A stretch of DNA of 64,000 bases from an uncultured Candidatus Melainabacteria bacterium (GCA_934692485.1 CAKUTX010000004.1:62001-126000), one strand, 5' to 3'; shown: positions 43,776 through 52,820, counted from the first letter of the stretch. A program made the numbers and translations. Notes: a model not told the origin generated them from the letters alone.

Positions 43776-44366
43776 TTATTCTGCTTCCGGAGGTGGAGGC
43801 GGACAAGGTCCTTCCGGACGTGGACCATTCGGTCCAAACGGAGGCATTCCTCCTTTTTTGCGTTCTTTTTCGAACTTTTTACGACCTTCATCTTTCATCT
43901 TTTTCAATTCTTTCAATTGTTTTGAAGTCAAAATAGATTCAAATTCCTTCATATTCTGCATACGAAGTTCATGAGCACCACGTCTTAGCGCTGCAATTTC
44001 TTTTTGTAACTGTTCAATTTGCGCTTGTTTATCACGTTCTAGTAATTTTGATTTTTTAATTCCTTCAATTTCGCCTCTCTTTTCGTGTAATTTTGACATG
44101 ATTTGTCTCATTTGTTCGGCACCTTTTTTATGAATAGCGTCGGCTTTTGCTTTTTGTTCATCTGTCAATTTTAGACGTTTTTCAAATTCAGCTTTTCGTT
44201 TTTCGAAATCAGGGCCTTTTGGGGGCTTTTGGTAATTACATGGAGCTTGTTTTGCACATTTGCAATTTGGTTTTCCACAATTGCATGGAGTTCTGGTATC
44301 TGCATAAGAGATAGATGCAGTTGCAAACATCAATATGCTTGCCATAATTAATGATTTTTTTAGCAT
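43776..44366 (-). CDS. periplasmic LTxxQ (Spy/CpxP/CnrX-like) protein with Cys-rich N terminus
   Basis: Signal peptide (KKSLIMASILMFATASISYA), then a mature N terminus with six Cys in CNCGKPNCKCAKQAPC. The body is a long helical hairpin with two LTxxQ motifs (LTDEQK near residue 72, LTSKQLKELKKM near 150), the hallmark of Spy/CpxP/ZraP/CnrX proteins, and a Pro-rich tail. 196 aa. It is the third gene after an anti-sigma factor and an ECF sigma factor. In CnrYXH-type systems such a protein senses metal in the periplasm; the thiol cluster here fits metal binding, but which metal is unknown. Alternatively a stress chaperone and regulon target. Confidence 0.82.
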   Translation of the reverse strand: MLKKSLIMASILMFATASISYADTRTPCNCGKPNCKCAKQAPCNYQKPPKGPDFEKRKAEFEKRLKLTDEQKAKADAIHKKGAEQMRQIMSKLHEKRGEIEGIKKSKLLERDKQAQIEQLQKEIAALRRGAHELRMQNMKEFESILTSKQLKELKKMKDEGRKKFEKERKKGGMPPFGPNGPRPEGPCPPPPPEAE

Positions 44367-44384
44367 GTAATATCCTTTCTTTTT

Positions 44385-44882
44385 TTATAATAAATCCTTT
44401 AACAAATTAGCTAATTCTTTTTTGGCGTTATATAATCTTGATTTAATCGTCCCTAGTGGGCACTTAAGTTTGTATGCTGCTTCTTCGTATGAATATCCAT
44501 ATATTTCGCATAACATTATTACTTCTTTGAATTTTGGTTTTAATGTTTCTATTGCATTAATAATACATTTTTGTCTTTCATTAGAAATCACCCTCAACTC
44601 TGGAGAGATTTTCTTGTCCTTTACAGTATTCAAAATTTCATCATCGTCTGTTAAACAATCTTGATTTCTTTTTTGCACAGATTTTAAATAATCTTTTGAA
44701 ACATTTTTGGCAATAGTATTTATCCAACTCTTAAAAGAACCTCGTTCTTTATAATTGTCGGAATTTTTCCATACTTTTATATAAACTTCTTGTTCAAGAT
44801 CTTCATTTGTTTCTTTTGTAATTAGTCTTATTATACTTCTTACATTATTTTGATTGCTCTCTATAAGCTCTTTAAAATTCAT
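44385..44882 (-). CDS. ECF-type RNA polymerase sigma factor
   Basis: 165 aa, with sigma region 2 (NEDLEQEVYIKVWKNSDNYK, FKSWINTIAKNVSKDYLKS) and region 4 (KFKEVIMLCEIYGYSYEEAA, GTIKSRLYNAKKEL). Directs envelope-stress transcription when released from its anti-sigma factor. Its start overlaps the anti-sigma stop by one base, and 18 bases separate it from the Spy-like gene. Confidence 0.95.
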   Translation of the reverse strand: MNFKELIESNQNNVRSIIRLITKETNEDLEQEVYIKVWKNSDNYKERGSFKSWINTIAKNVSKDYLKSVQKRNQDCLTDDDEILNTVKDKKISPELRVISNERQKCIINAIETLKPKFKEVIMLCEIYGYSYEEAAYKLKCPLGTIKSRLYNAKKELANLLKDLL

Positions 44883-45226
44883 TATTCCACCATTAATAAG
44901 CCGTATGAATCAACAGGAAATCCGAAATCATCTGCACTTAGGGAAGTCCCATATTTCAAAACATCTGAGATTTCAGGATTTAAGTTTACTACACCTAAAA
45001 CCGCTCCACTAAGCAGTATAGCAAAAACAGCACAAGCCATTTTTAATTTTGCATGACTTTTACGTTTTCTGACATAAAAAGGTTTTACTTCTTTCAGCAA
45101 ATCAGAAACTTTATCCATTAACTCTTGCTCTCTTTTGCAATCCTCACAAGAATTAATATGTTCTTTCAACATTTCTTCGTTGCCAAAAGTAAATATTCCT
45201 TCATATTTATTACATTTATTTGTCAT
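44882..45226 (-). CDS. membrane anti-sigma factor with ZAS zinc motif
   Basis: 114 aa. The N-terminal cytosolic zinc-binding anti-sigma motif is H23-x3-C27-x2-C30 (EHINSCEDC), with an additional C5. One membrane span, LKMACAVFAILLSGAVLGVV (residues about 61-80), and a short periplasmic tail. First gene of the operon, ahead of its sigma partner, which is the less common order. Expected to hold the sigma factor at the membrane until signalled. Confidence 0.87.
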   Translation of the reverse strand: MTNKCNKYEGIFTFGNEEMLKEHINSCEDCKREQELMDKVSDLLKEVKPFYVRKRKSHAKLKMACAVFAILLSGAVLGVVNLNPEISDVLKYGTSLSADDFGFPVDSYGLLMVE

Positions 45227-45249
45227 TTGTTTAACCTCTATACTATTAT

Positions 45250-45274
45250 AACGATGGAGAATATAAAAAAGTTC
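45250..45274 (-). promoter_or_regulatory. ECF-type promoter of the anti-sigma/sigma operon (autoregulation)
   Basis: Leftward GAACTT (45269-45274), 15-base spacer, CGTT (45250-45253). The GAAC/CGT pair is typical of ECF-dependent promoters and suggests self-activation. A sigma-70 TATAAT overlaps but lacks a good -35. Confidence 0.5.
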
Positions 45275-45368
45275 ATTTTTAAATTAATTTATTAAAAATG
45301 TTACAATTTCCCTAAAAATAGCAAAAATTTTTATTTACGGATTTTAGTAGGTAGCGAGAAATAAATTA

Positions 45369-45992
45369 ATGGCTAATTTTCAAAAACTTAAAAATATATG
45401 TAAATCGTTAGGCGAGAACAATAAACCAACATATGTTGTTATGGCGATTGCAACTGTAAAAGGGATTTGTCGTCCGACTTTTACAATGATGGATAAGAAA
45501 GAAAATCCGGAAACCAAAAAGTATACAGCATTGAGAGAAGGGTTAACCGAGGCTATTGCTATTCCGGTTTACTGGGCATGCGGTGAAATTTCAGGCAAAC
45601 TCGGGAAATATATTGTTGCCAAAAGCATGGATAAAAAACTTGCAGAAATGGAAAAAAATGGGCATAAATATACCCAAGAAGTTAAAGATGAAATGAAAAC
45701 GGCTGCAATAAAAAAAGGTAGAACAGGATTAATGTTCATTGGGGTTTGTACCGCAGCATTATTCGTTATTCCGGCTATTTGTTCAGCGGTGATTAAACCG
45801 ATTATGAATGTAATGGGTTTAAAAGCTCCTGATAAAAATAAAACCAATAATCCTAAAAAATTAGACATAACTGATGGTTCAAAAAACCAAATTCAACCAC
45901 TACCGCAGCAACCTATTAAACAAATAGAAAGACCTAAAATGGTAAATTTATTTAATGGAAGTGCTTCAGGCATGAAAGTAGGTGGCTTATGA
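45369..45992 (+). CDS. hypothetical membrane protein, paralogue 1 (207 aa)
   Basis: Not recognised as a named family. Contains the block RPTFTMMDKKENPETKKYTALREGL followed by an amphipathic helix, which recurs in the next gene. One clear hydrophobic segment, GLMFIGVCTAALFVIPAICSAVI (residues about 118-140), after a basic region, and a Pro/Gln-rich tail. Stop overlaps the next start (ATGA), so the pair is co-translated. Confidence 0.65.
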   Translation: MANFQKLKNICKSLGENNKPTYVVMAIATVKGICRPTFTMMDKKENPETKKYTALREGLTEAIAIPVYWACGEISGKLGKYIVAKSMDKKLAEMEKNGHKYTQEVKDEMKTAAIKKGRTGLMFIGVCTAALFVIPAICSAVIKPIMNVMGLKAPDKNKTNNPKKLDITDGSKNQIQPLPQQPIKQIERPKMVNLFNGSASGMKVGGL

Positions 45993-46609
45993 TTTCAGCA
46001 ATTTCAAAAGTAATAACAAATCCTACATTGGTTAGTGTTGCGCAAAACACAAATGCCTCAGTTGCAAGTGAAACAATTCTTAAATCTGTAGGCAGACCGG
46101 GTTTTATTCTTATTGATAATGACATTGACCCAGCAACAAAAAAATATGCAGCAGCCAAAGAATTTTTGTATCAAGCGACTTGTTTAGCTATTTATATGGC
46201 ACTTGTTGGTCCAGTATTTAAAAAAGGAGCTTTCAATATCGCTAAAAAATACATATATAAAGGCGAAGAAGGTTTTAACAAATTTAAAGGTTTAAATGAA
46301 TACCTTGCATATCACAAACTGGCAGATAAATCTCAGACAAACAGAGTTGCGTCATTAAACAAAGACCATTCTCAATTTAAGTTTGACCACGACGGTTTGC
46401 GAGAAGCTTTATTGAATGAAAAGAAACCGGAAATGTTTCCACACATTAAAGGCGCTATAGAGCTTGGTAGTACAATAGGTTCTGTACTTGGTTTGGCAAT
46501 TTTGGCTCCTCAAATTAGTCATGCATTTATCCATCCAGCATTAAGATTTTTAGGAATGGAAGAAAAGAAACAACCAAAATCACAACAAAAATTGGATACA
46601 AAAGCATAG
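45989..46609 (+). CDS. hypothetical membrane protein, paralogue 2 (206 aa)
   Basis: Tandem paralogue of the preceding gene: shares RP-x-F-x3-D-x4-P-x-TKKY-x-A-x2-E-x-L followed by an A/I-rich helix (residues about 30-70). Ends with a hydrophobic stretch, IGSVLGLAILAPQISHAFI, and a basic Gln/Lys tail. No signal peptide. The pair probably forms a complex or has duplicated recently; function unknown. Confidence 0.65.
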   Translation: MISAISKVITNPTLVSVAQNTNASVASETILKSVGRPGFILIDNDIDPATKKYAAAKEFLYQATCLAIYMALVGPVFKKGAFNIAKKYIYKGEEGFNKFKGLNEYLAYHKLADKSQTNRVASLNKDHSQFKFDHDGLREALLNEKKPEMFPHIKGAIELGSTIGSVLGLAILAPQISHAFIHPALRFLGMEEKKQPKSQQKLDTKA

Positions 46610-46676
46610 TTTTACAATAAACAACGTTGTTTTTATTTAAAACGGTTATAAAAGCTCCAACATTTTTAATTAAATG

Positions 46677-46973
46677 CTAGAAATGCATATCAAAAGAAGA
46701 AGGAAGCCCGTTAATCTTTTCATCTTCCATACGCATTGCAGAACCAATTGTAAAACTTTCCGCCGTCATTTTATTTATTTTGTAATTTATATCTCCAGTG
46801 AAAACTTCTTCATTATCTTCTAAAAACTTAAATAATGGTTCTGTCGGACTTTTTACAATATTGCCTAATGTATCACCAGCTAATTTTAATGTTTTTTCTC
46901 CTACATCTGGAACTTTTACATTCATCCCAAAAGGTTTATATGGTCTGTTAAAAGAAGCACCTGTATCTGCCAT
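46677..46973 (-). CDS. hypothetical protein (98 aa)
   Basis: Not recognised. Soluble, Gly/Pro-containing N terminus (MADTGASFNRPYKPFGMNVK), then a helix and FTGDINYKINKMTAESFTIG. A GAGGG lies 10 bases upstream of the ATG, and the frame is well placed between genes, so it is likely real. Convergent with the tandem membrane paralogues. Confidence 0.55.
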   Translation of the reverse strand: MADTGASFNRPYKPFGMNVKVPDVGEKTLKLAGDTLGNIVKSPTEPLFKFLEDNEEVFTGDINYKINKMTAESFTIGSAMRMEDEKINGLPSSFDMHF

Positions 46974-47060
46974 TTTAATTAATCCCTCATTTTTTTACAA
47001 TTAATTAATCGGCAATATTAGGCAAAAAGTTTAGAAAATTAATCCATATTTTTACATTTG

Positions 47061-48548
47061 TTAATATTCAGGAGTATATTTCAAACCTTTAAGGTTTATC
47101 CTAATCCCTGTTTCGTCAAAGTAACTGCGAGCCATATTTATCACGGTTTCTCCGGCAAGCAATCCATCATTAGCATCTTGTATCAATGTTTGAAAATATT
47201 TTATACCTGCTTCTTTGCTAAACGGGAATTTATTACCTTTAATATCCGAGCAACCGTGTTTAACATTACACCAAGCGTGTGCGAGAGCCCAATTCCCAAT
47301 ATTATCTGAGCCTTTTCTAGTTCGAGAAGCAGTATTTAAACCTTCTTTTGTTGGTTTTCGGAGTTGTTTTAGTGATGTATTTCTCAAAATTGGAACAAGG
47401 TGCTCTAATGTAACCTCTGAATTTTTCAATAAATTACTTAACCAGGTTTCCTCAGACACATTCTTATTTTTTACAAGAAAAGCGTTCATATCATAGAGAG
47501 ATGTTGGGAAACCCTTTGTTACTTGATTAAATTTTTCTTGCAACTCTTTATTATTAAGCCCTTCTAAAATTTCATTTAATTTATAACCAAATGCTTTATT
47601 ACTGAATGGTATAACAGTAGGTTTTTGCAGTAATATATCAACTGTTCTGTCACAAAGCTTACAAATTTCTTTCTCTTTCTGTTTTTGTCCAATTTCGTTT
47701 ATTAGCTTGACAACCAGTAAATTCGCCTTTGTCCTCCAATCAGAATCATTAGGAGAAATATAATTTCCTTTTGCATGCGGATCAATTTTTAACTGTCTAT
47801 AAAAAGTTTTTAAAAACTTTACAGCATCTGCATTAGAATTTTCTTTTAATGCTGGATGGGTTAAAATACCTGTTATTTGCGAAACTCTTTGTCTTTGAGT
47901 ATTTGACAAAAGCCTCTTGGATAAGTTATTTAATTGGTAACTGAATTCTTTTGCACTAAAAGTAGCAATATAAGGCTCTCCTGACACTCTACATGCACTT
48001 TCTTCTAATAATATATCAAATTCTTTTTGTACTTCTTCTGGCAACTTTGAACGTAATTTCCGTATCTTATGAAATACAAAGAATTGCTTATGTTCCAAAT
48101 TTTTCTGAGCTTCAGGTAACATTTTTTGCAATACTGATTTTAAACTTTGATTTGGATAAACAGCACTGTACACAGAAATCTTCTTCATCAATTTCGCATA
48201 TTCTGGAGGAAGATAATCTTTAAAATGCATCATAACCCTAGAAAACAACTCGCTACTTTTTGTCAGCCTACCGACTACATGTTGAAAAGCATCTAACTCC
48301 GTTGAATGAAACATTGGATTTCCACACCATATACAACATTGATGTCCAGCTTTTGCCAATTCTTTCAAGCCAAATATAGTATTTATATACTTCCTTTTAT
48401 AAGGGATAGGATTTCCTGTAAAAGTAGGCAAACTTGGCGCATATGTGTCTTCTCCCAAATTAATTCGTCTGTTTCCCTGCCCCTGAACTATCTTTGGTTT
48501 TACAAAATTTGTATTGTTTATTTTATAAGATACCGATAAAACGTTCAT
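47061..48548 (-). CDS. HNH-like zinc protein, paralogue 1 (495 aa)
   Basis: Architecture of an HNH-type nuclease-like protein: N-terminal CxxC knuckle CCIWCGNPM; long helical middle; C-terminal LEHLVPILR (candidate first His) ... GNWALAHAWCNVKHG (candidate Asn/His and Cys). The N terminus includes LPTFTGNPIPY (F43-x-G45), one of the recurring tags. ATG 48548 is preferred over a GTG at 48563. Sequence order matches the adjacent 315-aa protein, so they are paralogues. No intron, phage or restriction context, and catalytic residues are not certain; it could be a structural zinc protein. Confidence 0.65.
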   Translation of the reverse strand: MNVLSVSYKINNTNFVKPKIVQGQGNRRINLGEDTYAPSLPTFTGNPIPYKRKYINTIFGLKELAKAGHQCCIWCGNPMFHSTELDAFQHVVGRLTKSSELFSRVMMHFKDYLPPEYAKLMKKISVYSAVYPNQSLKSVLQKMLPEAQKNLEHKQFFVFHKIRKLRSKLPEEVQKEFDILLEESACRVSGEPYIATFSAKEFSYQLNNLSKRLLSNTQRQRVSQITGILTHPALKENSNADAVKFLKTFYRQLKIDPHAKGNYISPNDSDWRTKANLLVVKLINEIGQKQKEKEICKLCDRTVDILLQKPTVIPFSNKAFGYKLNEILEGLNNKELQEKFNQVTKGFPTSLYDMNAFLVKNKNVSEETWLSNLLKNSEVTLEHLVPILRNTSLKQLRKPTKEGLNTASRTRKGSDNIGNWALAHAWCNVKHGCSDIKGNKFPFSKEAGIKYFQTLIQDANDGLLAGETVINMARSYFDETGIRINLKGLKYTPEY

Positions 48549-48605
48549 AAAACAACAATACACGTAATTGAAAAATTTTGCTATTATATTAACAAACCTT
48601 TACGT

Positions 48606-49553
48606 TTATAAATTAATTAAATCCAGACAAATTACGTTATCAGAAAGCTGCTGTAACACTTTTTGAAGGTTTTGAATATATTCTTTTTTACAATACCCCT
48701 TCTTACACAAGTCTATCAATTTATTTACCTGTAATTGAGCATTTTGCGGCATGTATGGATTTTCTTCAATTTGTTCCGATATAGGATAATGATGTCTAGA
48801 ATTATTACAATATGAGCATTCTAACGCAAAATTTAAAGAATTATTCATTCCTTTCATACACTTCGGCAAAAGATGTTCAAACGTTCCGACAGACGGATGA
48901 ATTAAGTTTAACGCAATTACTTCCGATCGCTTTCTCGCATTCTTTATCACAAAAGCGCAAACTTCATCGCTTGAACGTGGTAAACGTCGGGCTATTTCCA
49001 GTATTTCATTTTTTAATTTTTCATTTTCAAGATTTTTCGTAATTAATTTTAACTTATGAATAAATATGCGTCTTGAAAATGGTTTATGAGGAGCTGGATC
49101 AAAAATTATGTCATTCGTACGTATCATTAATTTTCTCAGACTTCTTGCAACTTTTTTGGGCAAAATTCGTCTGTAAAAACTTATTTTATTAAAAATTACA
49201 CTTTGAATTTTTACTAAGGCTAGTTCATGTACATCTTTTTTCATCTGCAAAAGTTCTTTAAAATTTTTATTTGGATATTTTGCAGACATGCTTTTAAACA
49301 TATTAAAAACCTGCCTTTCAACTGGGTGCATAACAAATTCATATGGTTCTAATATTTTTACTGCAACTGAAGATGCTCCACAAAGTTCTTTTTGATTAAT
49401 TAAATTCATATAAACATCTGGATGAATCATTTCCATTCCACAACACAAACACGGAATACGGTAATTAAGCAAAGTTTTTAACTCTTTACGCGTCATTGGA
49501 ATATCAGGAGTCCGAAATGAAATATTTAATTTTTTAACTATCTTTTTCTCCAT
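48606..49553 (-). CDS. HNH-like zinc protein, paralogue 2 (315 aa)
   Basis: Shorter relative of the downstream gene. Shared layout: NISFRTPDIP-type lead-in, Cys knuckle IPCLCCGMEMIH, helical basic middle (RRILPKKVARSLRKLM), then TFEHLLPKCMKG and LECSYCNNSRHHYPIS, giving a His ... CxxC-N-x-x-HH arrangement typical of HNH/zinc-finger folds. Middle regions differ in length. Same strand, 57 bases apart. Function not known; nucleic-acid binding is plausible from the basic helices. Confidence 0.65.
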   Translation of the reverse strand: MEKKIVKKLNISFRTPDIPMTRKELKTLLNYRIPCLCCGMEMIHPDVYMNLINQKELCGASSVAVKILEPYEFVMHPVERQVFNMFKSMSAKYPNKNFKELLQMKKDVHELALVKIQSVIFNKISFYRRILPKKVARSLRKLMIRTNDIIFDPAPHKPFSRRIFIHKLKLITKNLENEKLKNEILEIARRLPRSSDEVCAFVIKNARKRSEVIALNLIHPSVGTFEHLLPKCMKGMNNSLNFALECSYCNNSRHHYPISEQIEENPYMPQNAQLQVNKLIDLCKKGYCKKEYIQNLQKVLQQLSDNVICLDLINL

Positions 49554-49602
49554 TGGGGCAACCTCTTAAGAATATTATTCCCAATTTTGAAAATATTTAC
49601 AC

Positions 49603-50208
49603 CTAAATTCCTGGAGGAGGTTGAATATAAAGAGGCTTAAGCTTTCTCCAATTCCCTTCGGCATTCTTATTCTCTGCAATATCAGCCAGAATTTCTCCAA
49701 GCGGATATTTTCCTTGTTGATAAGATTTTCCACCTATAATTGGTTGGAGTTTATCATCTGTAATAACACTATAATCACCATTTTTAATAATTTCTTTCAC
49801 GTCATCAAGTCTTACTGCGCCTTTTATTTCTCCGTTATAGAACAAATATGCGCTATCTTTTCTAGCGTCAAGAGCAACAAGAGAATTTTTGTTTGCTATT
49901 TTGGAAAGAATTTCCAATGAAGATACACCAACAGCTTTACAATTCAATTGCTGAGCCATTACTCTTGCAACCGTAACACATGCTCTTATTCCTGTAAAGC
50001 TTCCTGGGCCAATATTAACAGCGATTAAGTTTATATCTTTTGGCTTTATGTTATTTTCTGACAAAACCTTCTGTATTGTAGAAATCAAAAATGCAGAATG
50101 GTACTTATTATCTTGATTTTCAACTATTTGAGAAGCTAAAATCACATCATCATTTTTTAGTACGACATACATTTTGTCTAAACAAGTATCAAAAGCAAGA
50201 GTTATCAT
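49603..50208 (-). CDS. tsaB: tRNA t6A-modification protein TsaB
   Basis: Kae1/YgjD-like ASKHA-fold partner needed with TsaC, TsaD and TsaE for N6-threonylcarbamoyladenosine at A37 of ANN-decoding tRNAs. 201 aa. Seen: TLAFDTCLDKMYV, NIGPGSFTGIRACVTVARVMA (diagnostic), VALDARKDSAYLF. Overlaps tsaE by 4 bases. Confidence 0.93.
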   Translation of the reverse strand: MITLAFDTCLDKMYVVLKNDDVILASQIVENQDNKYHSAFLISTIQKVLSENNIKPKDINLIAVNIGPGSFTGIRACVTVARVMAQQLNCKAVGVSSLEILSKIANKNSLVALDARKDSAYLFYNGEIKGAVRLDDVKEIIKNGDYSVITDDKLQPIIGGKSYQQGKYPLGEILADIAENKNAEGNWRKLKPLYIQPPPGI

Positions 50209-50666
50209 TTTTGCAAACCTTCTATTATCTCATCTCTACCAACTGACTCAAATTCATAAGTTCTTGAGTCATCGTCATTATACGTTACATTAATTTTTAT
50301 ATGGTTAAACGGCGCTTCATTTTGATTAAATTCAGCCCATTCAACAAAAGTTACCTGTTTCCCTTCCGAATACTCTCTTAATTCATCATAAATTGTTTTA
50401 ATACCTTCATTTTCAAGTCGATATAAATCAAAATGATAAATAGGAATTGAACCAGTATGATACTCATTAAGAATTACAAAACTCGGGCTTGTAACTTTTT
50501 CTTTCACATCAAGAGCGTCCGCAACAAGCTTTACAAATGCAGTTTTCCCTGCTCCGATTTCGCCATATAGATTTATAAAACACCCATCAGTTATTAACGT
50601 TGCAAACTTTTCTGCTAATTCTTTTGTATCATCAAGATTATGGCAAATTTTTTTATACTTCTTCAT
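50205..50666 (-). CDS. tsaE: tRNA t6A-modification ATPase TsaE
   Basis: P-loop ATPase of the t6A complex. 153 aa. Seen: Walker A LYGEIGAGKTAFVK, VTSPSFVILNEY, HFDLYRLEN, FVEWAE. Operon partner of tsaB; its start lies 14 bases inside the end of the diguanylate cyclase gene, implying one transcript. Confidence 0.95.
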   Translation of the reverse strand: MKKYKKICHNLDDTKELAEKFATLITDGCFINLYGEIGAGKTAFVKLVADALDVKEKVTSPSFVILNEYHTGSIPIYHFDLYRLENEGIKTIYDELREYSEGKQVTFVEWAEFNQNEAPFNHIKINVTYNDDDSRTYEFESVGRDEIIEGLQK

Positions 50667-51981
50667 ATACTTCAGACCTGTTCCTTCCAGCTTCTTTTGC
50701 TATATACAATGCTTTATCAGCTTTTTGCAATAATGTTTTTTCATCATCGCCGTCTTTGTATTCTGCAATCCCTAAACTTATTGTAACACCAATATTTTTA
50801 TCTGCGGAACATACTTTTGAAACATCTATATGTGTCGCTTCCACCGCCTTACGTAATCTTTCTGCAACCATCTTTGCTTCAGTTAATTTTGTAAATGGCA
50901 AAATTATAGAGAATTCTTCTCCACCATATCTTCCAGCAACATCATAATCTCGAAGTTGCAACTTTATAACTCTCGAAACTGTCTTTAATACTAAATCTCC
51001 AGCAGCATGTCCATATGTATCATTTACACTTTTGAAAAAATCAATATCCGTCATAATTGCACAAAGATGGCGTTTTTGACGTTTTGCACTTGAAACTTCT
51101 TGTTTAATTCTTTCTTCTAACTGTCGACGATTATTAAAGCCAGTTAAAGCATCCAAAGTTGCGTGTTTTAAGATTTCTGCATATATGTTTGCTCGACTAA
51201 TAGTTGTAGCAGCTTGATTGGTAAGTTGTTCAAGATAACTTATTTCTTTTTCACTTAAAACATTTTCCATGCTTTTAGTCACAATACAACCAAGTAGTTT
51301 ACCCTCACTAATTAGAGGAAATATTCCAATTTTCTTATCAGGAGTCAAAATATATTCAGACTTGTTATTAAGACATTTTATAAGCTCAAATATTTTTTCA
51401 TCATTACAGGCAGATGGCCAAATAAGTTTATTTTTAAGAAAAATATAAATCAAATGGTCCGAAATAAATTTATCAATCATTTCTCCAATTATTGGAATAA
51501 TATAGCTCGTTTCATACTGAGTTTCAATAATCTTGGCAATATTTTTCATTGCATCATGAAAATCTATATTCTTTTGCATTCTCTCTGACAGAATAATATT
51601 TTGAATTTTCAAAGAAACAATGAACAGCGCAATATTTAAAAACTCTGAACTTTCATTATTCAATACTCCGTCAAACCCTACCATTCCGATAAGTTTTTGT
51701 CCTTTATAAAGAGCATAAAACGAATGATTTCCACTCAAGACAAAACTTTCTTCTTTCAATTTATCGAACACAGAATATAACTCTTTAGAGTTTTCTTTGT
51801 TCATAGATTCATCAATTGAAATCCAGCTCTTTGAAAAATCCCTCAGGGTTTCTGACGTTGAATCATAAATGAAAATATTTACATGCGAAAAATATTCTTC
51901 CAAAACCAAAATAATTCCGGAAGGATTATATGCCGCATTCAATTTTATGGACAATTGTTCGATTTCTTTTATTGCTTGCAT
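50653..51981 (-). CDS. GGDEF diguanylate cyclase with GAF-like sensor region
   Basis: Makes the second messenger cyclic di-GMP. C-terminal GGDEF domain (last about 165 residues) is catalytically intact: DALTGFNNRRQLEERI, DIDFFKSVNDTYGHAAGD, GRYGGEEFSIILPF, LQKADKALYIAKEAGRN. The product-inhibition site RxxD (RDYD) sits five residues before GGEEF. Upstream residues form two GAF-like halves, cytosolic with no membrane span, for sensing an unknown ligand. Start 51981 follows the yebC stop by 4 bases; a longer frame to 52056 would overlap yebC. Embedded between t6A genes and yebC. Confidence 0.9.
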   Translation of the reverse strand: MQAIKEIEQLSIKLNAAYNPSGIILVLEEYFSHVNIFIYDSTSETLRDFSKSWISIDESMNKENSKELYSVFDKLKEESFVLSGNHSFYALYKGQKLIGMVGFDGVLNNESSEFLNIALFIVSLKIQNIILSERMQKNIDFHDAMKNIAKIIETQYETSYIIPIIGEMIDKFISDHLIYIFLKNKLIWPSACNDEKIFELIKCLNNKSEYILTPDKKIGIFPLISEGKLLGCIVTKSMENVLSEKEISYLEQLTNQAATTISRANIYAEILKHATLDALTGFNNRRQLEERIKQEVSSAKRQKRHLCAIMTDIDFFKSVNDTYGHAAGDLVLKTVSRVIKLQLRDYDVAGRYGGEEFSIILPFTKLTEAKMVAERLRKAVEATHIDVSKVCSADKNIGVTISLGIAEYKDGDDEKTLLQKADKALYIAKEAGRNRSEVYEEV

Positions 51982-51985
51982 TATA

Positions 51986-52738
51986 TTATGCATCCAATTT
52001 TTGCAAAATATCATCTGGTATATCACAGTTAGCATAAACATTTTGAACATCATCATGTTCTTCTAGTTTTTCTAACAACAACATTACATATTTTGCAGTT
52101 TGCTCATCTGTCACTTCGACGGTGTTTTGAGGAATTCTAACCAAATCTGCTGATTCATTTTTAAATCCTGCAGCTTCCAATCCTTCTACAACTGCTTGGA
52201 AGTTTTCCGGAGAAGTAATAACTTTATAAGTTCCTTCATCTTCTTCCACATCAAGCGCATCTAAACTAATTGCAGCTTCAAATAATTTATCGAAGTCTGT
52301 ATCATCCTCATTGAAAGTGATAGCTCCTCGTTGATCAAACATCCAACCAACACAACCGGTTGCCCCTAAACTTCCGTTGAATTTTGTGAAGAAACTTCTT
52401 ATGTCACCGGCTGTTCTGTTTCTATTATCCGTCATTGCTTCAATAACAACCGCAACTCCGCCAGCTGCATATCCTTCATAAATTAATTCTTCATAATTAT
52501 CTGCAGCACCTGCTCCAGCTCCTTTTTCGATTGCTCTTTTTATGTTATCATTCGGCAAACCTGCTGCTTTTGCTTTTTCAATAGCTGTTCTTAATCTAAA
52601 GTTACCGGCAGGATCAGGGCCTCCCAATCTTGCTGATACAATCAATTCTCTTGAATATTTTTGAAATACAACTGCTCTTTGAGAATCTATTTTTGCTTTT
52701 TTATGTTTAATTGTTGACCATTTTGAGTGTCCTGACAT
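51986..52738 (-). CDS. yebC: YebC/PmpR-family (TACO1) protein
   Basis: Conserved regulator/translation factor; recent family data link it to translation of proline stretches, older work to transcription. 250 aa. Seen: MSGHSKWSTIKHKKAKIDSQ, GGPDPAGNFRLRTAIEKAKA, NDNIKRAIEKG, YEGYAAGGVAVVIEAMTDNRNRTA (split here only for length), and the acidic C terminus. First gene of the yebC-diguanylate cyclase-tsaE-tsaB set. Confidence 0.95.
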   Translation of the reverse strand: MSGHSKWSTIKHKKAKIDSQRAVVFQKYSRELIVSARLGGPDPAGNFRLRTAIEKAKAAGLPNDNIKRAIEKGAGAGAADNYEELIYEGYAAGGVAVVIEAMTDNRNRTAGDIRSFFTKFNGSLGATGCVGWMFDQRGAITFNEDDTDFDKLFEAAISLDALDVEEDEGTYKVITSPENFQAVVEGLEAAGFKNESADLVRIPQNTVEVTDEQTAKYVMLLLEKLEEHDDVQNVYANCDIPDDILQKLDA

Positions 52739-52820
52739 TTTAATACCTCTTATATTTTTTTATTACATCTAGTTAAATTTTAACACAAAAATTTCTTAAA
52801 ATTGTGGTAAAATAAATTTT

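Noticed and set aside
47061..49553. HNH proteins as group II intron or homing-endonuclease genes
   Set aside because: No intron RNA domains, no reverse transcriptase, no interrupted host gene.
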